A stretch of DNA of 64,000 nucleotides, from assembly GCA_963674835.2 (NCBI GenBank), contig CAXXKC010000001.1, positions 806,001 to 870,000 of the forward strand, written 5' to 3'. Every line of letters starts with the position of its first letter. Positions within the stretch are counted from its first letter, which is position 1. The translations under genes and the position numbers were made by a program. The notes under the pieces were generated by a model that had not been told where the DNA came from, made no database searches, and was given only the letters and a program-made list of their open reading frames with translations. Below are positions 26,284 to 35,279 of the stretch, one piece after another. This stretch comes from G963674835 sp963674835. Its GTDB lineage: Bacteria > Planctomycetota > Planctomycetia > Pirellulales > Thermoguttaceae.

Positions 26284-29200
26284 TCACGCGGACACAATCG
26301 GAGGCGGAGGACTCGGCGAGAGCAGAGCGTGGTCATCGGCCACCGTGGCGGGATCAAGCCCGCGCATCTTCAGCCAACGGTGGCGCCGGATCCAGTAGAA
26401 TCGCACCGGGATGAACACGTCGACGACCTCGTCGGCGATGAGTAGTCCTCCGAGGACCGGAGCCGCCATCGCCGAGAGGACTTCGTGGCCGACGCCGGAC
26501 GCCCAGAGCATAGGGGCCAGCGCGATGATGGCCACTCCCTCGGTAAGCAGTTTGGGGCGAAGGCGGTGCACGGCGCCTTCGATGACCGCCTGGCGGAGTT
26601 CGGCCAGGGAGCCGATCTCCTCCAGTCCGCCGCGGTTCTGAATGGCTTCGCGCAGGTAGACGAGCATGATGATGCCGGTCTCCGTGGCCATGCCAAAGCA
26701 CGCGATGAAGCCCACCTGTACGGCCACGCTGAAATGGAGATCGAACAGCCATAGGAAGAACACGCCGCCGACCAGCGCCTCGGGCACGCACATCATCATG
26801 AGCACCGCGTCGGCAAAGTCGTTGTACGTCAGGTAGAGAATGATGAAGATCACGAGCGCCACTGCGGGGAACACGATCTGCATCGTCTGCCGCGCGCGAA
26901 TCTGGTTCTCGAACTGCCCGCTCCATTGGAGATACATGCCCGGCGGGAGTTTGACCTGTTGGGCGACGCGTTGGCGTGCTTCGTCGACAAAGCCGACGAT
27001 GTCGCGGTCGCGGACATTCAGTTGAACGTAGGACCGGAGCATGCCGTTTTCGCTCTTGATGACGGCAGGGCCTTCGACGATCTTGACATCGGCGACCATC
27101 GATAACGGTATTTGCAGCGGGCCCAGCGGACCACGGCTGGCGGTCGTGGCGTCGCCGCGCATCGCGCCGGTGGGCATGGTCGGCGGTGAGGCGGCATTGA
27201 CCAGGAGGTTCTTCACGTCCTGTTCATCGCGGCGGAAATCGCGGGCGTAGCGGATCCGCACGGGAAACCGTTCTCGCCCCTCGACGGTCATCGTGATGGC
27301 CTTTCCGCCGAGAGCCGTTTCGATCACGTCCTGGATGTCGCCCACGTTGACGCCGTAACGGGCAGCGCGATCGCGGTCGATGCGGATCTCGAGGTGTCCC
27401 TTGCCTCGGATCTGGTCGGGAAAGACGTCGACTGCTCCGCGGACCGAGCGGAGCACGTCGGCGATCCGGTCCGACACGTCCTGAATCTGGTCCAGGTCGC
27501 TGCCGAAGACCTTGACGCCAATCATGGTGCGCACGCCGGTGGCCAGCATGTCGATCCGGTTGACGATGGGCTGCGTCCAGATGTTCGACCAGCCCGGCAT
27601 GCGGACGGCGCTATCGATCTCCTTCAGCAGGTCGGTACCTTCGTCGCTGCCACGGCCCGATTCCTTGCTGCTCTGCCACAGAAACACACGCGGTGACCAA
27701 GCCGCGTCGAGTTCGGCGCGCAGTGCCTCCAGGGCGTCCTTCCCTTCGGTGTCCGTAGCGGAAGCACCTTTCCAGAGCCCTTGCTGGACGGCCAGGGTGC
27801 GGAGCTCGTCGATCGCATAGCGGTCGTACGCTGCGACGGCCTGCGGGAAGATCGCATGATCGATCCGGCGCACCTCGTCGCGCCAGAGCCGGTTGCGCCG
27901 GCTCTCCAGGAAACCTGCCATCGAGCTGGCTAGCGTGGGGCGCCGGGGACCTAGCGCGCTGGACAGCGTCACGTACGCCTCGTAGATGATCGAGTGAGCG
28001 GGGGCGAACAGGTCGGGGGTCATCTCGATCTTCTTTTCGCTGGCAAGATCTTCGGCGATCTGGTGGACCAGCGCGCTGACGTCGGCCTGCTCCGTGGGCG
28101 CCGAAAGGATGGGGGCGAACTGCGCTTGCCGCTGCTCGACCAAGCGCTCGATCTCCGCCTCGGCGAGCGGCTGCGCGAGTCGGCCCGCAGTGCGCCAGCG
28201 GCCGGTCAACTCGACGATGAACTGACGTAAGAGCTTGGGGCCCAGGTCGGCCTGGAAGTCGCAGAAGTGCTTGAGCACCAACGCCCGCGTCGTTTCATTC
28301 ATGCGATCGGTCGCGTTCATGGTCGCCGTGTCGAGGATCGACTGCCGTTGCGACGTGTCGGCGATCGGCTTGATGAGGCCGCGTCGCTGCAAGGCCGCCA
28401 GAACGACGGCCGTTTGTTCCTGGGCGTCGGCGTACTTCAGTTTCCGCTTGGGCCACTCCTCTCTGGGGCGAAGGGTGATGACGGTTTCGACCATGTCCAG
28501 CGGCGAGGGGTCGGTGGGCGTCTCGGCCCGGCCCGTCTTGCCGACGACCATCTCCACTTCCGGAAAAGTGCGCAGCAGCGCGTCACGGGCTTTCAGATCG
28601 TCGACCGTTTCGGTGATCGAAGCCCGCGGCACGGTGACGGGCATATCGAGAATGCTCCCTTCGTCCAGCGGCGGCATGTAGTCGGTGCCGATCTTGGGGA
28701 AGTTGTACGCGGCCATCGCCAGGCAGGTGAGCGTGACGAACGACAGCATCTGCCAACGCAGGCCTACGATCAGCGGGAGCGTGAAGACCATCGTCCCGGC
28801 GACCGTGGCCAGAAAACAGGTCCGCCACGGGATTCCCAAGACGGCATCTAGTGGGAACAGACCGGCCCCTGCGATCAGCAGCGCCGAGAACGACCACATG
28901 GCCAGGTTCCGGCGCGGCATCAACCAGGTGAGCCAGGGCCGATAGATGCCGATCATGCTGCGCACCAGCCAACTGTCCTCCTCGCTCCGCAGGCGGCCGC
29001 GGACGAAGGTTGGTATGAGTGCGGGAACGAGCGTGATGGAAAAGATGGCGACGCCGATCATCGCGAAGCTCTTGGTGAACGCCAAGGGATGGAACGTCTT
29101 GCCTTCGCGGCCAGTCAGCGCGAACACGGGAATGAACGACAGAAGGATGATGGCCACCGAAAAGAAGATCGGCCGGCCCACGGTGCGACACGCCCGGATG

Positions 29201-30498
29201 ACGATCTCGCGGGTATCGCCGCGAACCTTCTGGCCGGCTCCGAAATGGGCGGTGAGGTGATGCGTTGCGTTCTCCACCATCACGATGGCCTGATCGACAA
29301 GGATGCCGATCGAGATGGCGATTCCGGCGAGCGACATGATGTTCGACGGAATATTGAACAGCCGCATGAGAATGAACGACACGAGCACAGCCATCGGGAG
29401 GGTGATACAGATGAGCACGGCGCTACGAAAGTGCATGAGGATGAGCAGAATGGCCAGCGAGGCGATGAGCATCTCGTGCAGGAGGATTTCGGACAACGTG
29501 TCGATCGCGCCGTGGATCAGCCGGGTGCGGTCGTAGAACGGGACAATCCGCACGCCCTTGGGCAGCCCTGGCTGAAGTTCTTGGATCTTGTCCTTGATGC
29601 AACGGGTCACCTCCAGAGGGTTCTCCCCGTAACGCATCATGACGACTGCCCCGACGGCCTCGTTGCCGTCCTTCTCCAGCGCACCGCGGCGAAACTCCGA
29701 GCCAAGTCCAACCCTGGCCACATTCGATACACAGACCGGCGTGCCCTTGGGCGTAGCCTTGACGACGATCTTCTCGATGTCGCTCACATCGCGGATCCAT
29801 CCGACGCCACGAACGACGTACTCGGCGTTGCCCTTCTGGACCACTTTGCCGCCCACCGCTGAATTGGAGCGGGCGACTGCCGAAAACAACTCGCCCAGAG
29901 TGACGTCGTACGCCCGGAGCTTGTTGGGATCGACATCGATCTGATACTCGATCGGGAAGCCGCCGACGGAAGCAACCTGGGCGACACCGGGAACCGAGTT
30001 GAGCTGGTAGCGAACATACCAATCCTGAATGGCGCGCAGGCGTCCCAGGTCCTGTCCCTCGCCTTCGACGGTGTACCAGAAGATCTGCCCCAGCGCGGTC
30101 GCGTCGGGAGCGAGGTAGGGAACGACGCCCGGCGGGAGGAAGGTGCTGGCTAGGGTCAACCGCTCGAGCACGCGCTCGCGGGCGAAGTAGAAGTCGACAT
30201 TGTCGTCGAAGATGATGTTGATCATCGAGAAGTTGAATTCGCTGCTGGAGCGAACTGCCTTAACTCCCGCCAAGCCTTGCAGATTCACCGAGAGCGGATA
30301 GGTGATCTGGTCCTCGATTTCCTGGGGGCTGCGGCCCATCCAGTCGGTGAAAACGATGACTTGGTTCTCCGAAAGGTCGGGAATTGCGTCGACCGGCGTG
30401 TTGATCACCGAGTGAATCCCCCACACGACGACTGCCAACGCAAGCACAATCACGACGAAGCGGTTCCGAATCGAGAATTCGATCACTTTCTCAATCAT
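26284..30498 (-). CDS. cusA: CusA/CzcA-type heavy-metal RND efflux pump with large periplasmic insert
   Basis: Proton-driven inner-membrane pump exporting metal ions through a CusB/TolC-type channel. The N-terminus is canonical (IEKVIEFSIRNRFVVIVLA, then INTPVDAIPDLSENQVIVFT), with FPEVEMVVGKTGRAETPTDP, GWSNIWTQPIVNRIDMLATG and the C-terminal GFIACFGMATETGIIMLVYL. The usual length is about 1,030-1,080 residues; this one has about 1,404. The excess lies mainly at about residues 687-952, a soluble helical insert between EEWPKRKL and DLLKEIDSAVRMPGW, and at about 531-603, an extra hydrophobic stretch after transmembrane helix 6. The ATG at 30498 matches the family start; GTG 30507 forms a GTGA overlap with the adaptor gene and is an alternative. 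Whether it exports Cu/Ag or Zn/Co/Cd is not certain. Confidence 0.92.
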   Translation of the reverse strand: MIEKVIEFSIRNRFVVIVLALAVVVWGIHSVINTPVDAIPDLSENQVIVFTDWMGRSPQEIEDQITYPLSVNLQGLAGVKAVRSSSEFNFSMINIIFDDNVDFYFARERVLERLTLASTFLPPGVVPYLAPDATALGQIFWYTVEGEGQDLGRLRAIQDWYVRYQLNSVPGVAQVASVGGFPIEYQIDVDPNKLRAYDVTLGELFSAVARSNSAVGGKVVQKGNAEYVVRGVGWIRDVSDIEKIVVKATPKGTPVCVSNVARVGLGSEFRRGALEKDGNEAVGAVVMMRYGENPLEVTRCIKDKIQELQPGLPKGVRIVPFYDRTRLIHGAIDTLSEILLHEMLIASLAILLILMHFRSAVLICITLPMAVLVSFILMRLFNIPSNIMSLAGIAISIGILVDQAIVMVENATHHLTAHFGAGQKVRGDTREIVIRACRTVGRPIFFSVAIILLSFIPVFALTGREGKTFHPLAFTKSFAMIGVAIFSITLVPALIPTFVRGRLRSEEDSWLVRSMIGIYRPWLTWLMPRRNLAMWSFSALLIAGAGLFPLDAVLGIPWRTCFLATVAGTMVFTLPLIVGLRWQMLSFVTLTCLAMAAYNFPKIGTDYMPPLDEGSILDMPVTVPRASITETVDDLKARDALLRTFPEVEMVVGKTGRAETPTDPSPLDMVETVITLRPREEWPKRKLKYADAQEQTAVVLAALQRRGLIKPIADTSQRQSILDTATMNATDRMNETTRALVLKHFCDFQADLGPKLLRQFIVELTGRWRTAGRLAQPLAEAEIERLVEQRQAQFAPILSAPTEQADVSALVHQIAEDLASEKKIEMTPDLFAPAHSIIYEAYVTLSSALGPRRPTLASSMAGFLESRRNRLWRDEVRRIDHAIFPQAVAAYDRYAIDELRTLAVQQGLWKGASATDTEGKDALEALRAELDAAWSPRVFLWQSSKESGRGSDEGTDLLKEIDSAVRMPGWSNIWTQPIVNRIDMLATGVRTMIGVKVFGSDLDQIQDVSDRIADVLRSVRGAVDVFPDQIRGKGHLEIRIDRDRAARYGVNVGDIQDVIETALGGKAITMTVEGRERFPVRIRYARDFRRDEQDVKNLLVNAASPPTMPTGAMRGDATTASRGPLGPLQIPLSMVADVKIVEGPAVIKSENGMLRSYVQLNVRDRDIVGFVDEARQRVAQQVKLPPGMYLQWSGQFENQIRARQTMQIVFPAVALVIFIILYLTYNDFADAVLMMMCVPEALVGGVFFLWLFDLHFSVAVQVGFIACFGMATETGIIMLVYLREAIQNRGGLEEIGSLAELRQAVIEGAVHRLRPKLLTEGVAIIALAPMLWASGVGHEVLSAMAAPVLGGLLIADEVVDVFIPVRFYWIRRHRWLKMRGLDPATVADDHALLSPSPPPPIVSA

Positions 30499-30503
30499 GG
30501 CGT

Positions 30504-32357
30504 TCACCGCTCGCTCTTTGGGGTGTCGCTTCCGGGGTCGGCCGGCGCTACGTTCGCCAGCTTCTTCAAGGTGCCGTCGGGGTCATTCTCGGCGCTGTTG
30601 ACACAGCCTTGGCAGCAGAGGAACACGGGACGTCCGCGCAGCATGATCTTAACGGGAACCCCCATCTCGCCGAGCGGAAGGCCCGTGATCGGGCAGACGT
30701 GCTGCGCGATGGCCAGCGGCTGGTCGGCCTTGGGAAGCTGGCGGATGTTCTGGAGTTCTTCCTCCGTGGGGGCGTTGGCCGCCGTCTTCGGCGAAGGCTC
30801 CGGACCATCGGAACTGGGCGCGGCCTTCTCTGCGGGGGAGTGCTTGTGCGGTGCTTGCTGAAGCATCGGGGCCGATTGCGAACGCTCGCTCGACTGCGGA
30901 CCGCCGCTGGCGCCGAAATATGTCGATGCGGCGGCCGGGTTGAGACGCGTCTCGGCATCGATCAGGAAGCCGCCCGCGGCTGCAACCTGGTCGCCCGGTT
31001 TGAGCCCCTTGAGCACCGGATACAGATCTCCTTGACGTGGCCCAAGTTCGACCTCCACCCCCTCGAACACCCCCGGTTGCCGCTCAACATAGACCACTTG
31101 TCTTGCGCCCGTATCGATCACGGCCCGCACCGGCACGACGAGAAACTCGTTGGGCCGTGCATCGCTGGCATCGCCGGTCGAGGCCAGTTGGACCGGTGCG
31201 GCGTCGCCCGATGTGTGCTCTGCGGACACAGGCGGCACCAACGGCGCGTTGATCCTCACGGTGGCGAACATTCCGGGCCGCAGGTCCTGGTGCGGATTGT
31301 CGAGCGCAAAGCGGACTCGGTTCGTCCGCGTCGCGGCGTCGAGTTGCGGATAGACCAACGCTACCTCGCCGGTGAACGTGCGGCCGGGATGGGCCTCGAC
31401 GGTGGCCTCGACCGTCTGGCCAGGCCGGAGATACGGGATGTCGTTCTCGTAGACCTCGGCCTCGACCCACACGGTCGAGAGATCGGCAATTTCAAACAGG
31501 GTCATTTTTGCTTCCACCGCGGCGCCGGCGACGATCTTTTTGTCGATTACGTACCCGGTTTGCGACGAGCGGATCACGAGCCGTGGCGCGCTTTGGCCGG
31601 ACGAGATCATCGCATCGATCTCCTGGGGGCTGACGCCATAGAGCAGCAGTTTCTCTCGTGCACTGGCAGCCAGGGTGCCAATGTTCTTGCTCTGCGAGGC
31701 GAGGATCAGCTCCTGCGAGGCGCTGTACAACTCGGGGCTGTAGATTTCGGCCAGCGGGTCGCCTTGGTGGACCATGGTGAACGTCTTGTCGACGTAGAGT
31801 TTCTCGACGTAGCCTTGCACTCGGCTGACGATTCTCGACCGGCGGCTTTCGTCATAGGTTACATAGCCAACGGTCTTCAGCTGCCGAACCACGGGTCGAT
31901 ATTCGACAGCGACAGTCTTGATGCCGGCCATTTGGATTCGCTCCGGCGAAAGCTGGACACGCGCCGTGACGCCCTCGGGAAGTGTCGAGCCCTTCGACTT
32001 CTGGCGTATCGATAGCGGCATGCCACAGATCGGGCACTTGGGTACGTCGCCGTTCGGCTCGTACGTCGACCGGACGACCTGCGGGTCCATCGGACAGTAG
32101 AACTCCTGGCCGGCGGCCAGTTCGCGGACCGCGACGCTCTGCGGCTGGGTCCATTTGTCCCAATAGTTCATCAGCGTGTCCCAGTAGCCCACCAACAGGC
32201 CCACCACGACAAGGATGACGACAAACCGCAGCCGCACCTCAACGACTTTGGCGATCAACCGTATCTTCTTCCAGGCCGACGGCCGCGAGGCGTCACCAAC
32301 GGCCTTCTTTTCGACCGCCGCAGGATTCTCTTCGGGAATGCGATTCGACTCAGTCAT
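30504..32357 (-). CDS. cusB: CusB-type RND periplasmic adaptor with N- and C-terminal metal-binding modules
   Basis: Membrane fusion protein linking pump and outer-membrane channel. An anchor helix lies near residues 43-62 (LRFVVILVVVGLLVGYW). A heavy-metal-binding domain follows at about 85-115 (YCPMDPQVVRSTYEPNG, then VPKCPICGMPL). The lipoyl/hairpin and barrel core includes GYVEKLYVDKTFTMVHQGD and PLAEIYSPELYSASQ. After a Pro/Ser/Ala-rich linker, the C-terminus (about 550-600) has a second Cys-containing module with HVCPITGLPLGEMG and VFLCCQGCV, absent from typical CusB. ATG 32357 has GGAGG five bases upstream; the open frame extends 14 codons further. The length of 617 exceeds E. coli CusB (about 407). 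Confidence 0.9.
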   Translation of the reverse strand: MTESNRIPEENPAAVEKKAVGDASRPSAWKKIRLIAKVVEVRLRFVVILVVVGLLVGYWDTLMNYWDKWTQPQSVAVRELAAGQEFYCPMDPQVVRSTYEPNGDVPKCPICGMPLSIRQKSKGSTLPEGVTARVQLSPERIQMAGIKTVAVEYRPVVRQLKTVGYVTYDESRRSRIVSRVQGYVEKLYVDKTFTMVHQGDPLAEIYSPELYSASQELILASQSKNIGTLAASAREKLLLYGVSPQEIDAMISSGQSAPRLVIRSSQTGYVIDKKIVAGAAVEAKMTLFEIADLSTVWVEAEVYENDIPYLRPGQTVEATVEAHPGRTFTGEVALVYPQLDAATRTNRVRFALDNPHQDLRPGMFATVRINAPLVPPVSAEHTSGDAAPVQLASTGDASDARPNEFLVVPVRAVIDTGARQVVYVERQPGVFEGVEVELGPRQGDLYPVLKGLKPGDQVAAAGGFLIDAETRLNPAAASTYFGASGGPQSSERSQSAPMLQQAPHKHSPAEKAAPSSDGPEPSPKTAANAPTEEELQNIRQLPKADQPLAIAQHVCPITGLPLGEMGVPVKIMLRGRPVFLCCQGCVNSAENDPDGTLKKLANVAPADPGSDTPKSER

Positions 32358-32573
32358 GACTACCTCCGGACTACCGACGGCGAAGCGCGGACGGAACAAT
32401 CCCTCACTCGACGTCGCAACAGAAGCTTCTGGAAACCGCGAATTACCGACTGGACTTCGACGGGTGCGCGCGCGTCACGATCGAACCAGCCAGTGACAGG
32501 ACGCACGTGCCGCGAGAAGAGAGGACGCGAGGTCTCCGCGATCGGCGCGCACGGTCCAACAGAAGAATGCCGA

Positions 32574-33032
32574 TTAGATTATGAACCGGCAAAGAACGGT
32601 CAAATGCTCGATCGTGCTTGACCCAAAGAGCGCCAGCGGAGAGTCACCATGCGCCTGCGGCGCGGGCGGAGCTGGAGTCGCCGCGGTCGTCTGGCCAACG
32701 ATCGCCCAGGATGCCGCTGGCGGCCTGACGTGGTTCGTTGGCGCGTTGCCAGACACCGGCTCGGGAACAGGCGTCGATTGGTTTGCCACACAGTGACACG
32801 CCGTCGCCTGCGATTTTGGACCGCCATGCGCACAGCAGCAACAGCCGGCCTGGCCATTGCAGTGCGGACATGTTGATACCGGTGGCGCGTCGGCATCGGC
32901 GCACCGCGGCGCCTGTGTCTGCGGCGACGGATTCCCGCACAAGCAATTCATGAACGGCGCGGTTTGCAACGGGAGCAGCGCGCAGGCCAAGCCGGCGAGA
33001 ATCCTAGCGGAAATGCTGCTTAGCGGTGGCAC
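32574..33032 (-). CDS. small exported cysteine-rich protein of the metal efflux operon
   Basis: A 152-residue product from GTG 33032 with a signal-peptide-like start (RILAGLACALLPLQTAPF) followed by MNCLCGN. The mature part has a cluster of Cys and His: CPHCNGQAGCCCCAHGG and CHCVANQ. A Pro/Ala-rich C-terminal half follows. The Cys/His density and the position between the adaptor and channel genes suggest periplasmic metal binding or metallochaperone function (inference). I recognise no named family. The start is uncertain: a longer frame to 33167 exists but lacks the leader-like beginning. About 215 bases separate it from the adaptor gene. Confidence 0.6.
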   Translation of the reverse strand: MPPLSSISARILAGLACALLPLQTAPFMNCLCGNPSPQTQAPRCADADAPPVSTCPHCNGQAGCCCCAHGGPKSQATACHCVANQSTPVPEPVSGNAPTNHVRPPAASWAIVGQTTAATPAPPAPQAHGDSPLALFGSSTIEHLTVLCRFII

Positions 33033-33237
33033 CCTTTGATCACCTGCACGGGGTGTTCGTCGTTGTTCCTGGCGATCCAAATAACGTAAACGCCCTATCA
33101 ACTCTACGCCTTCTTGCGGAGAAAAGTCAACTCGCAACACCGCCGACCACCACCATGACGCAGGCAATTCAACCCGAGTTGCGGGGCATCAAAACCGCCA
33201 GATGTTGCATCCAAATGGGGGCTCTGCAGGGATAACG

Positions 33238-33483
33238 TCAGCGGGCCGTGAGCCCACTGACGCTGTTCTGGGTTGCAAACGACGCGTCGGAACGCTCGCC
33301 CTGGGGGCTGGCCGCGCAAGGCGTCGGGCAACAGCAGTAATTCGTGTGCGGCAGGGCCGGTTCGGGGCAGTAGCTCAACGGGACACAGCCGCAGGGATAG
33401 GCGTGATACGCGGGAGCGCAGCCGAAAGGAACGCCCAGAAGGGCCAGCCCAAACATCAGCAGGCAAATGCGGTTTGCAGACAC
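33238..33483 (-). CDS. small exported cysteine-rich protein
   Basis: An 81-residue product from GTG 33483, with GAAGGA about nine bases upstream. The N-terminus is a signal peptide (MSANRICLLMFGLALLGVPF) ending at GCAP. Cys is either the lipidation residue, with a poor lipobox because Pro precedes Phe-Gly, or the first mature Cys. The short mature part contains AYPCGCVPLSYCPEP and NYCCCPTPC: eight Cys in about 35 residues. It lies 36 bases downstream of the TolC-like gene on the same strand, so it is probably part of the operon. Metal binding in the envelope is a reasonable guess; no family is recognised. Confidence 0.6.
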   Translation of the reverse strand: MSANRICLLMFGLALLGVPFGCAPAYHAYPCGCVPLSYCPEPALPHTNYCCCPTPCAASPQGERSDASFATQNSVSGLTAR

Positions 33484-33519
33484 GGCGTTCGTCCTTCGTC
33501 GTTGGGTTTCGACCAGCCG

Positions 33520-34971
33520 CTACGGCCCAATGCGTTCTGCGCGATCGGGCACCGGCGGTGTTGGCAGCAGTTGCTCCGGCTGTCGGGACGCGTCGGTCGG
33601 CGCCGGGCTGGAGAGTTGGCCCCCGACGACACGGTCCAGCGATGCCAGCGTCTGCCGAAGCTGGCTCTGGAGCCGCTGGTGCATGATCCGAAACCGCAAC
33701 AGCTCGCGCCAATTGTCGATCAGTTGCAGGAAATCGACTCGGCCTGTCTCGTATGCGCTGATCGACACTTGGAGGGTTTGGTCGGCTTTGGGAATGATGC
33801 TGTCCTGGAAGAGCCGGATCAGGTCGTATTGGCTGGTGGCCTGTGCGAACAGGTCTTTGACCTCGGCTGCCGTCCGGTCTCGCAGCGAATCGTACTGCCG
33901 GGCCGTCGCGGTGGCCTGGGCTTCGCTGGCACGGATCCCGGAATCGAGACGTTTTCGATAGATGGGCATGGTGGCCGACACGCCGATTCCCACGGAATCT
34001 TGCCCGTTGGCCACGGGGCTGAGACCGTGGTCGGCGACGTCGTTCCACATGACGCTTCCCGTCAGATCGGGAAAATAGGCGAGGCGAGCCAGCTCGACAT
34101 TGCCGCGATCCCGCCGCAACGTGGCCAGTTGGGCGTGCAGTTCGGGGCGCGCGCAGATGGCCTGCTCGTACAGGCGATCGAGGTCTCGCGGGACTTGTTC
34201 TGCGGGCAGTTCGTCGACCGCGGCAAGCGGCGTGTCGGGCGACACGTGAAGCCAGCCGGCCAGTCGAGCTTGCGAGCTCAACTGTTGCTGGTGCAAGCGG
34301 ATCAGATCGCTGTCGACGTTGTCGGCCTCGACCTGGGCGCGGAGGACGTCCTGCTGACTGACGGCACCGGTGCGATATCGGACCTCGGCGATCTTCGTGA
34401 GGTCGACGAGCAGTTTCTTGTCGTCCTGCGTGATTCGGATGGCCTGCTGAATGTAGTACAGCTCGAAATAGGCCCGTTTCACCTGCTCGATCACCTCGAG
34501 TTCGGCCGCCATCAGGCCTGCCCGGGCCGCATTGGCTTCTGCCTCCGCCATGGCGGCTCGCGCGTCGAGCTTGCCGAACCAGGGAAACTGCTGGCTGGCG
34601 TTCATGCTGAGTTGCTGCTGGCCGGCCGCGGTTTGAATCGGGGCGGGAAAGGCGGTAACACCCAGCGTCGGGTCCTGGAGACTGGCCGCTTGCGGCACGC
34701 GATTGGCGGCCGCCTCGACCCGTTTGCGCGCGGCCTGGATATCGGGGTTCTGTGCCAAGGCATACGCGACATAGCTTTCGACGGGCTGAGGCCCGGCAAG
34801 CGGCGAAACGACCGGCGGAACCGTGGCCTGGGGTGGAGTGCTTGGTGCCTCCGCCATGCTGTGGACCAGATCGGCGTACTCAGGATCGCGGATCTGCCGT
34901 GCCGCCCGGCATCCGGCCAGCAGGCAGGTGGCCGCCAATAGCGTGCACATTGGAAAACGACCGCGTGGCAT
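33520..34971 (-). CDS. TolC-family outer-membrane lipoprotein (CusC-like)
   Basis: Outer-membrane channel component of the RND system, 483 residues. The lipoprotein signal is clear: LLAATCLLAGC near residues 11-21. Two repeated TolC-type helical-hairpin halves follow, the first with YVAYALAQNPDIQAARKRVE and LQDPTLGVTAFPAP, the second with AYFPDLTGSVMWND and GIGVSATMPIYRKRLDSGI. FLQLIDNWRELLRFRI lies near the end. It is the promoter-proximal gene of the operon reading leftwards to the adaptor and pump. No strong Shine-Dalgarno is seen before the ATG at 34971. Confidence 0.88.
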   Translation of the reverse strand: MPRGRFPMCTLLAATCLLAGCRAARQIRDPEYADLVHSMAEAPSTPPQATVPPVVSPLAGPQPVESYVAYALAQNPDIQAARKRVEAAANRVPQAASLQDPTLGVTAFPAPIQTAAGQQQLSMNASQQFPWFGKLDARAAMAEAEANAARAGLMAAELEVIEQVKRAYFELYYIQQAIRITQDDKKLLVDLTKIAEVRYRTGAVSQQDVLRAQVEADNVDSDLIRLHQQQLSSQARLAGWLHVSPDTPLAAVDELPAEQVPRDLDRLYEQAICARPELHAQLATLRRDRGNVELARLAYFPDLTGSVMWNDVADHGLSPVANGQDSVGIGVSATMPIYRKRLDSGIRASEAQATATARQYDSLRDRTAAEVKDLFAQATSQYDLIRLFQDSIIPKADQTLQVSISAYETGRVDFLQLIDNWRELLRFRIMHQRLQSQLRQTLASLDRVVGGQLSSPAPTDASRQPEQLLPTPPVPDRAERIGP

Positions 34972-35092
34972 AATCCGTGTTTCGCGTTAGAAGGCGTCGT
35001 CCGTGTTGCGGGAGCCAGCCAGTTGGGCAACAACTGGATGAATCGGTAAACGGCAATTGCCAACCGAAGTTGCGCACCCCTCGGTTTAGGTA

Positions 35093-35108
35093 TCGGAGGA
35101 ATATCCGA
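35093..35108. promoter_or_regulatory. inverted repeat upstream of the metal efflux operon
   Basis: TCGGA and TCCGA arms are separated by six bases, about 120 bases upstream of the TolC-like gene in a 308-base gene-free gap (34972-35279). On the minus strand it overlaps a possible -10 (GATATT) with GAGACA 18 bases before it. It could be an operator for a metal-responsive regulator, but no regulator gene is present in the window. Confidence 0.25.
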
Positions 35109-35154
35109 CATTCTTGATACAATTGTCTCAGCCATCGCCGATCACCCTATCTCC

Positions 35155-35168
35155 CCTGTTCTAACAGG
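35155..35168. promoter_or_regulatory. palindrome CCTGTT-CT-AACAGG upstream of the metal efflux operon
   Basis: A perfect 6-2-6 dyad about 185 bases upstream of the TolC-like gene and about 110 bases beyond the end of pcm. The short central spacer fits a dimeric regulator site better than an RNA hairpin. Function not established. Confidence 0.25.
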
Positions 35169-35279
35169 TGATTTGATGGCCCGCATGGACAGGGCCCGGG
35201 GGCGGAGTGTGTGGAACATGCTGGCAGCAGATCATGTCGATGATCTTCGTGCCCGATCGCGGTCCAACCTCGCTGAGGT

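Noticed and set aside
30609..32015. 468-codon + strand frame opposite the cusB-like gene
   Set aside because: The - strand frame contains the adaptor and metal-binding motifs; the + frame does not look like protein.
33202..34941. 579-codon + strand frame opposite the TolC-like gene
   Set aside because: The TolC-like lipoprotein on the other strand has a signal peptide and hairpin motifs; this frame also crosses the small Cys-rich gene.
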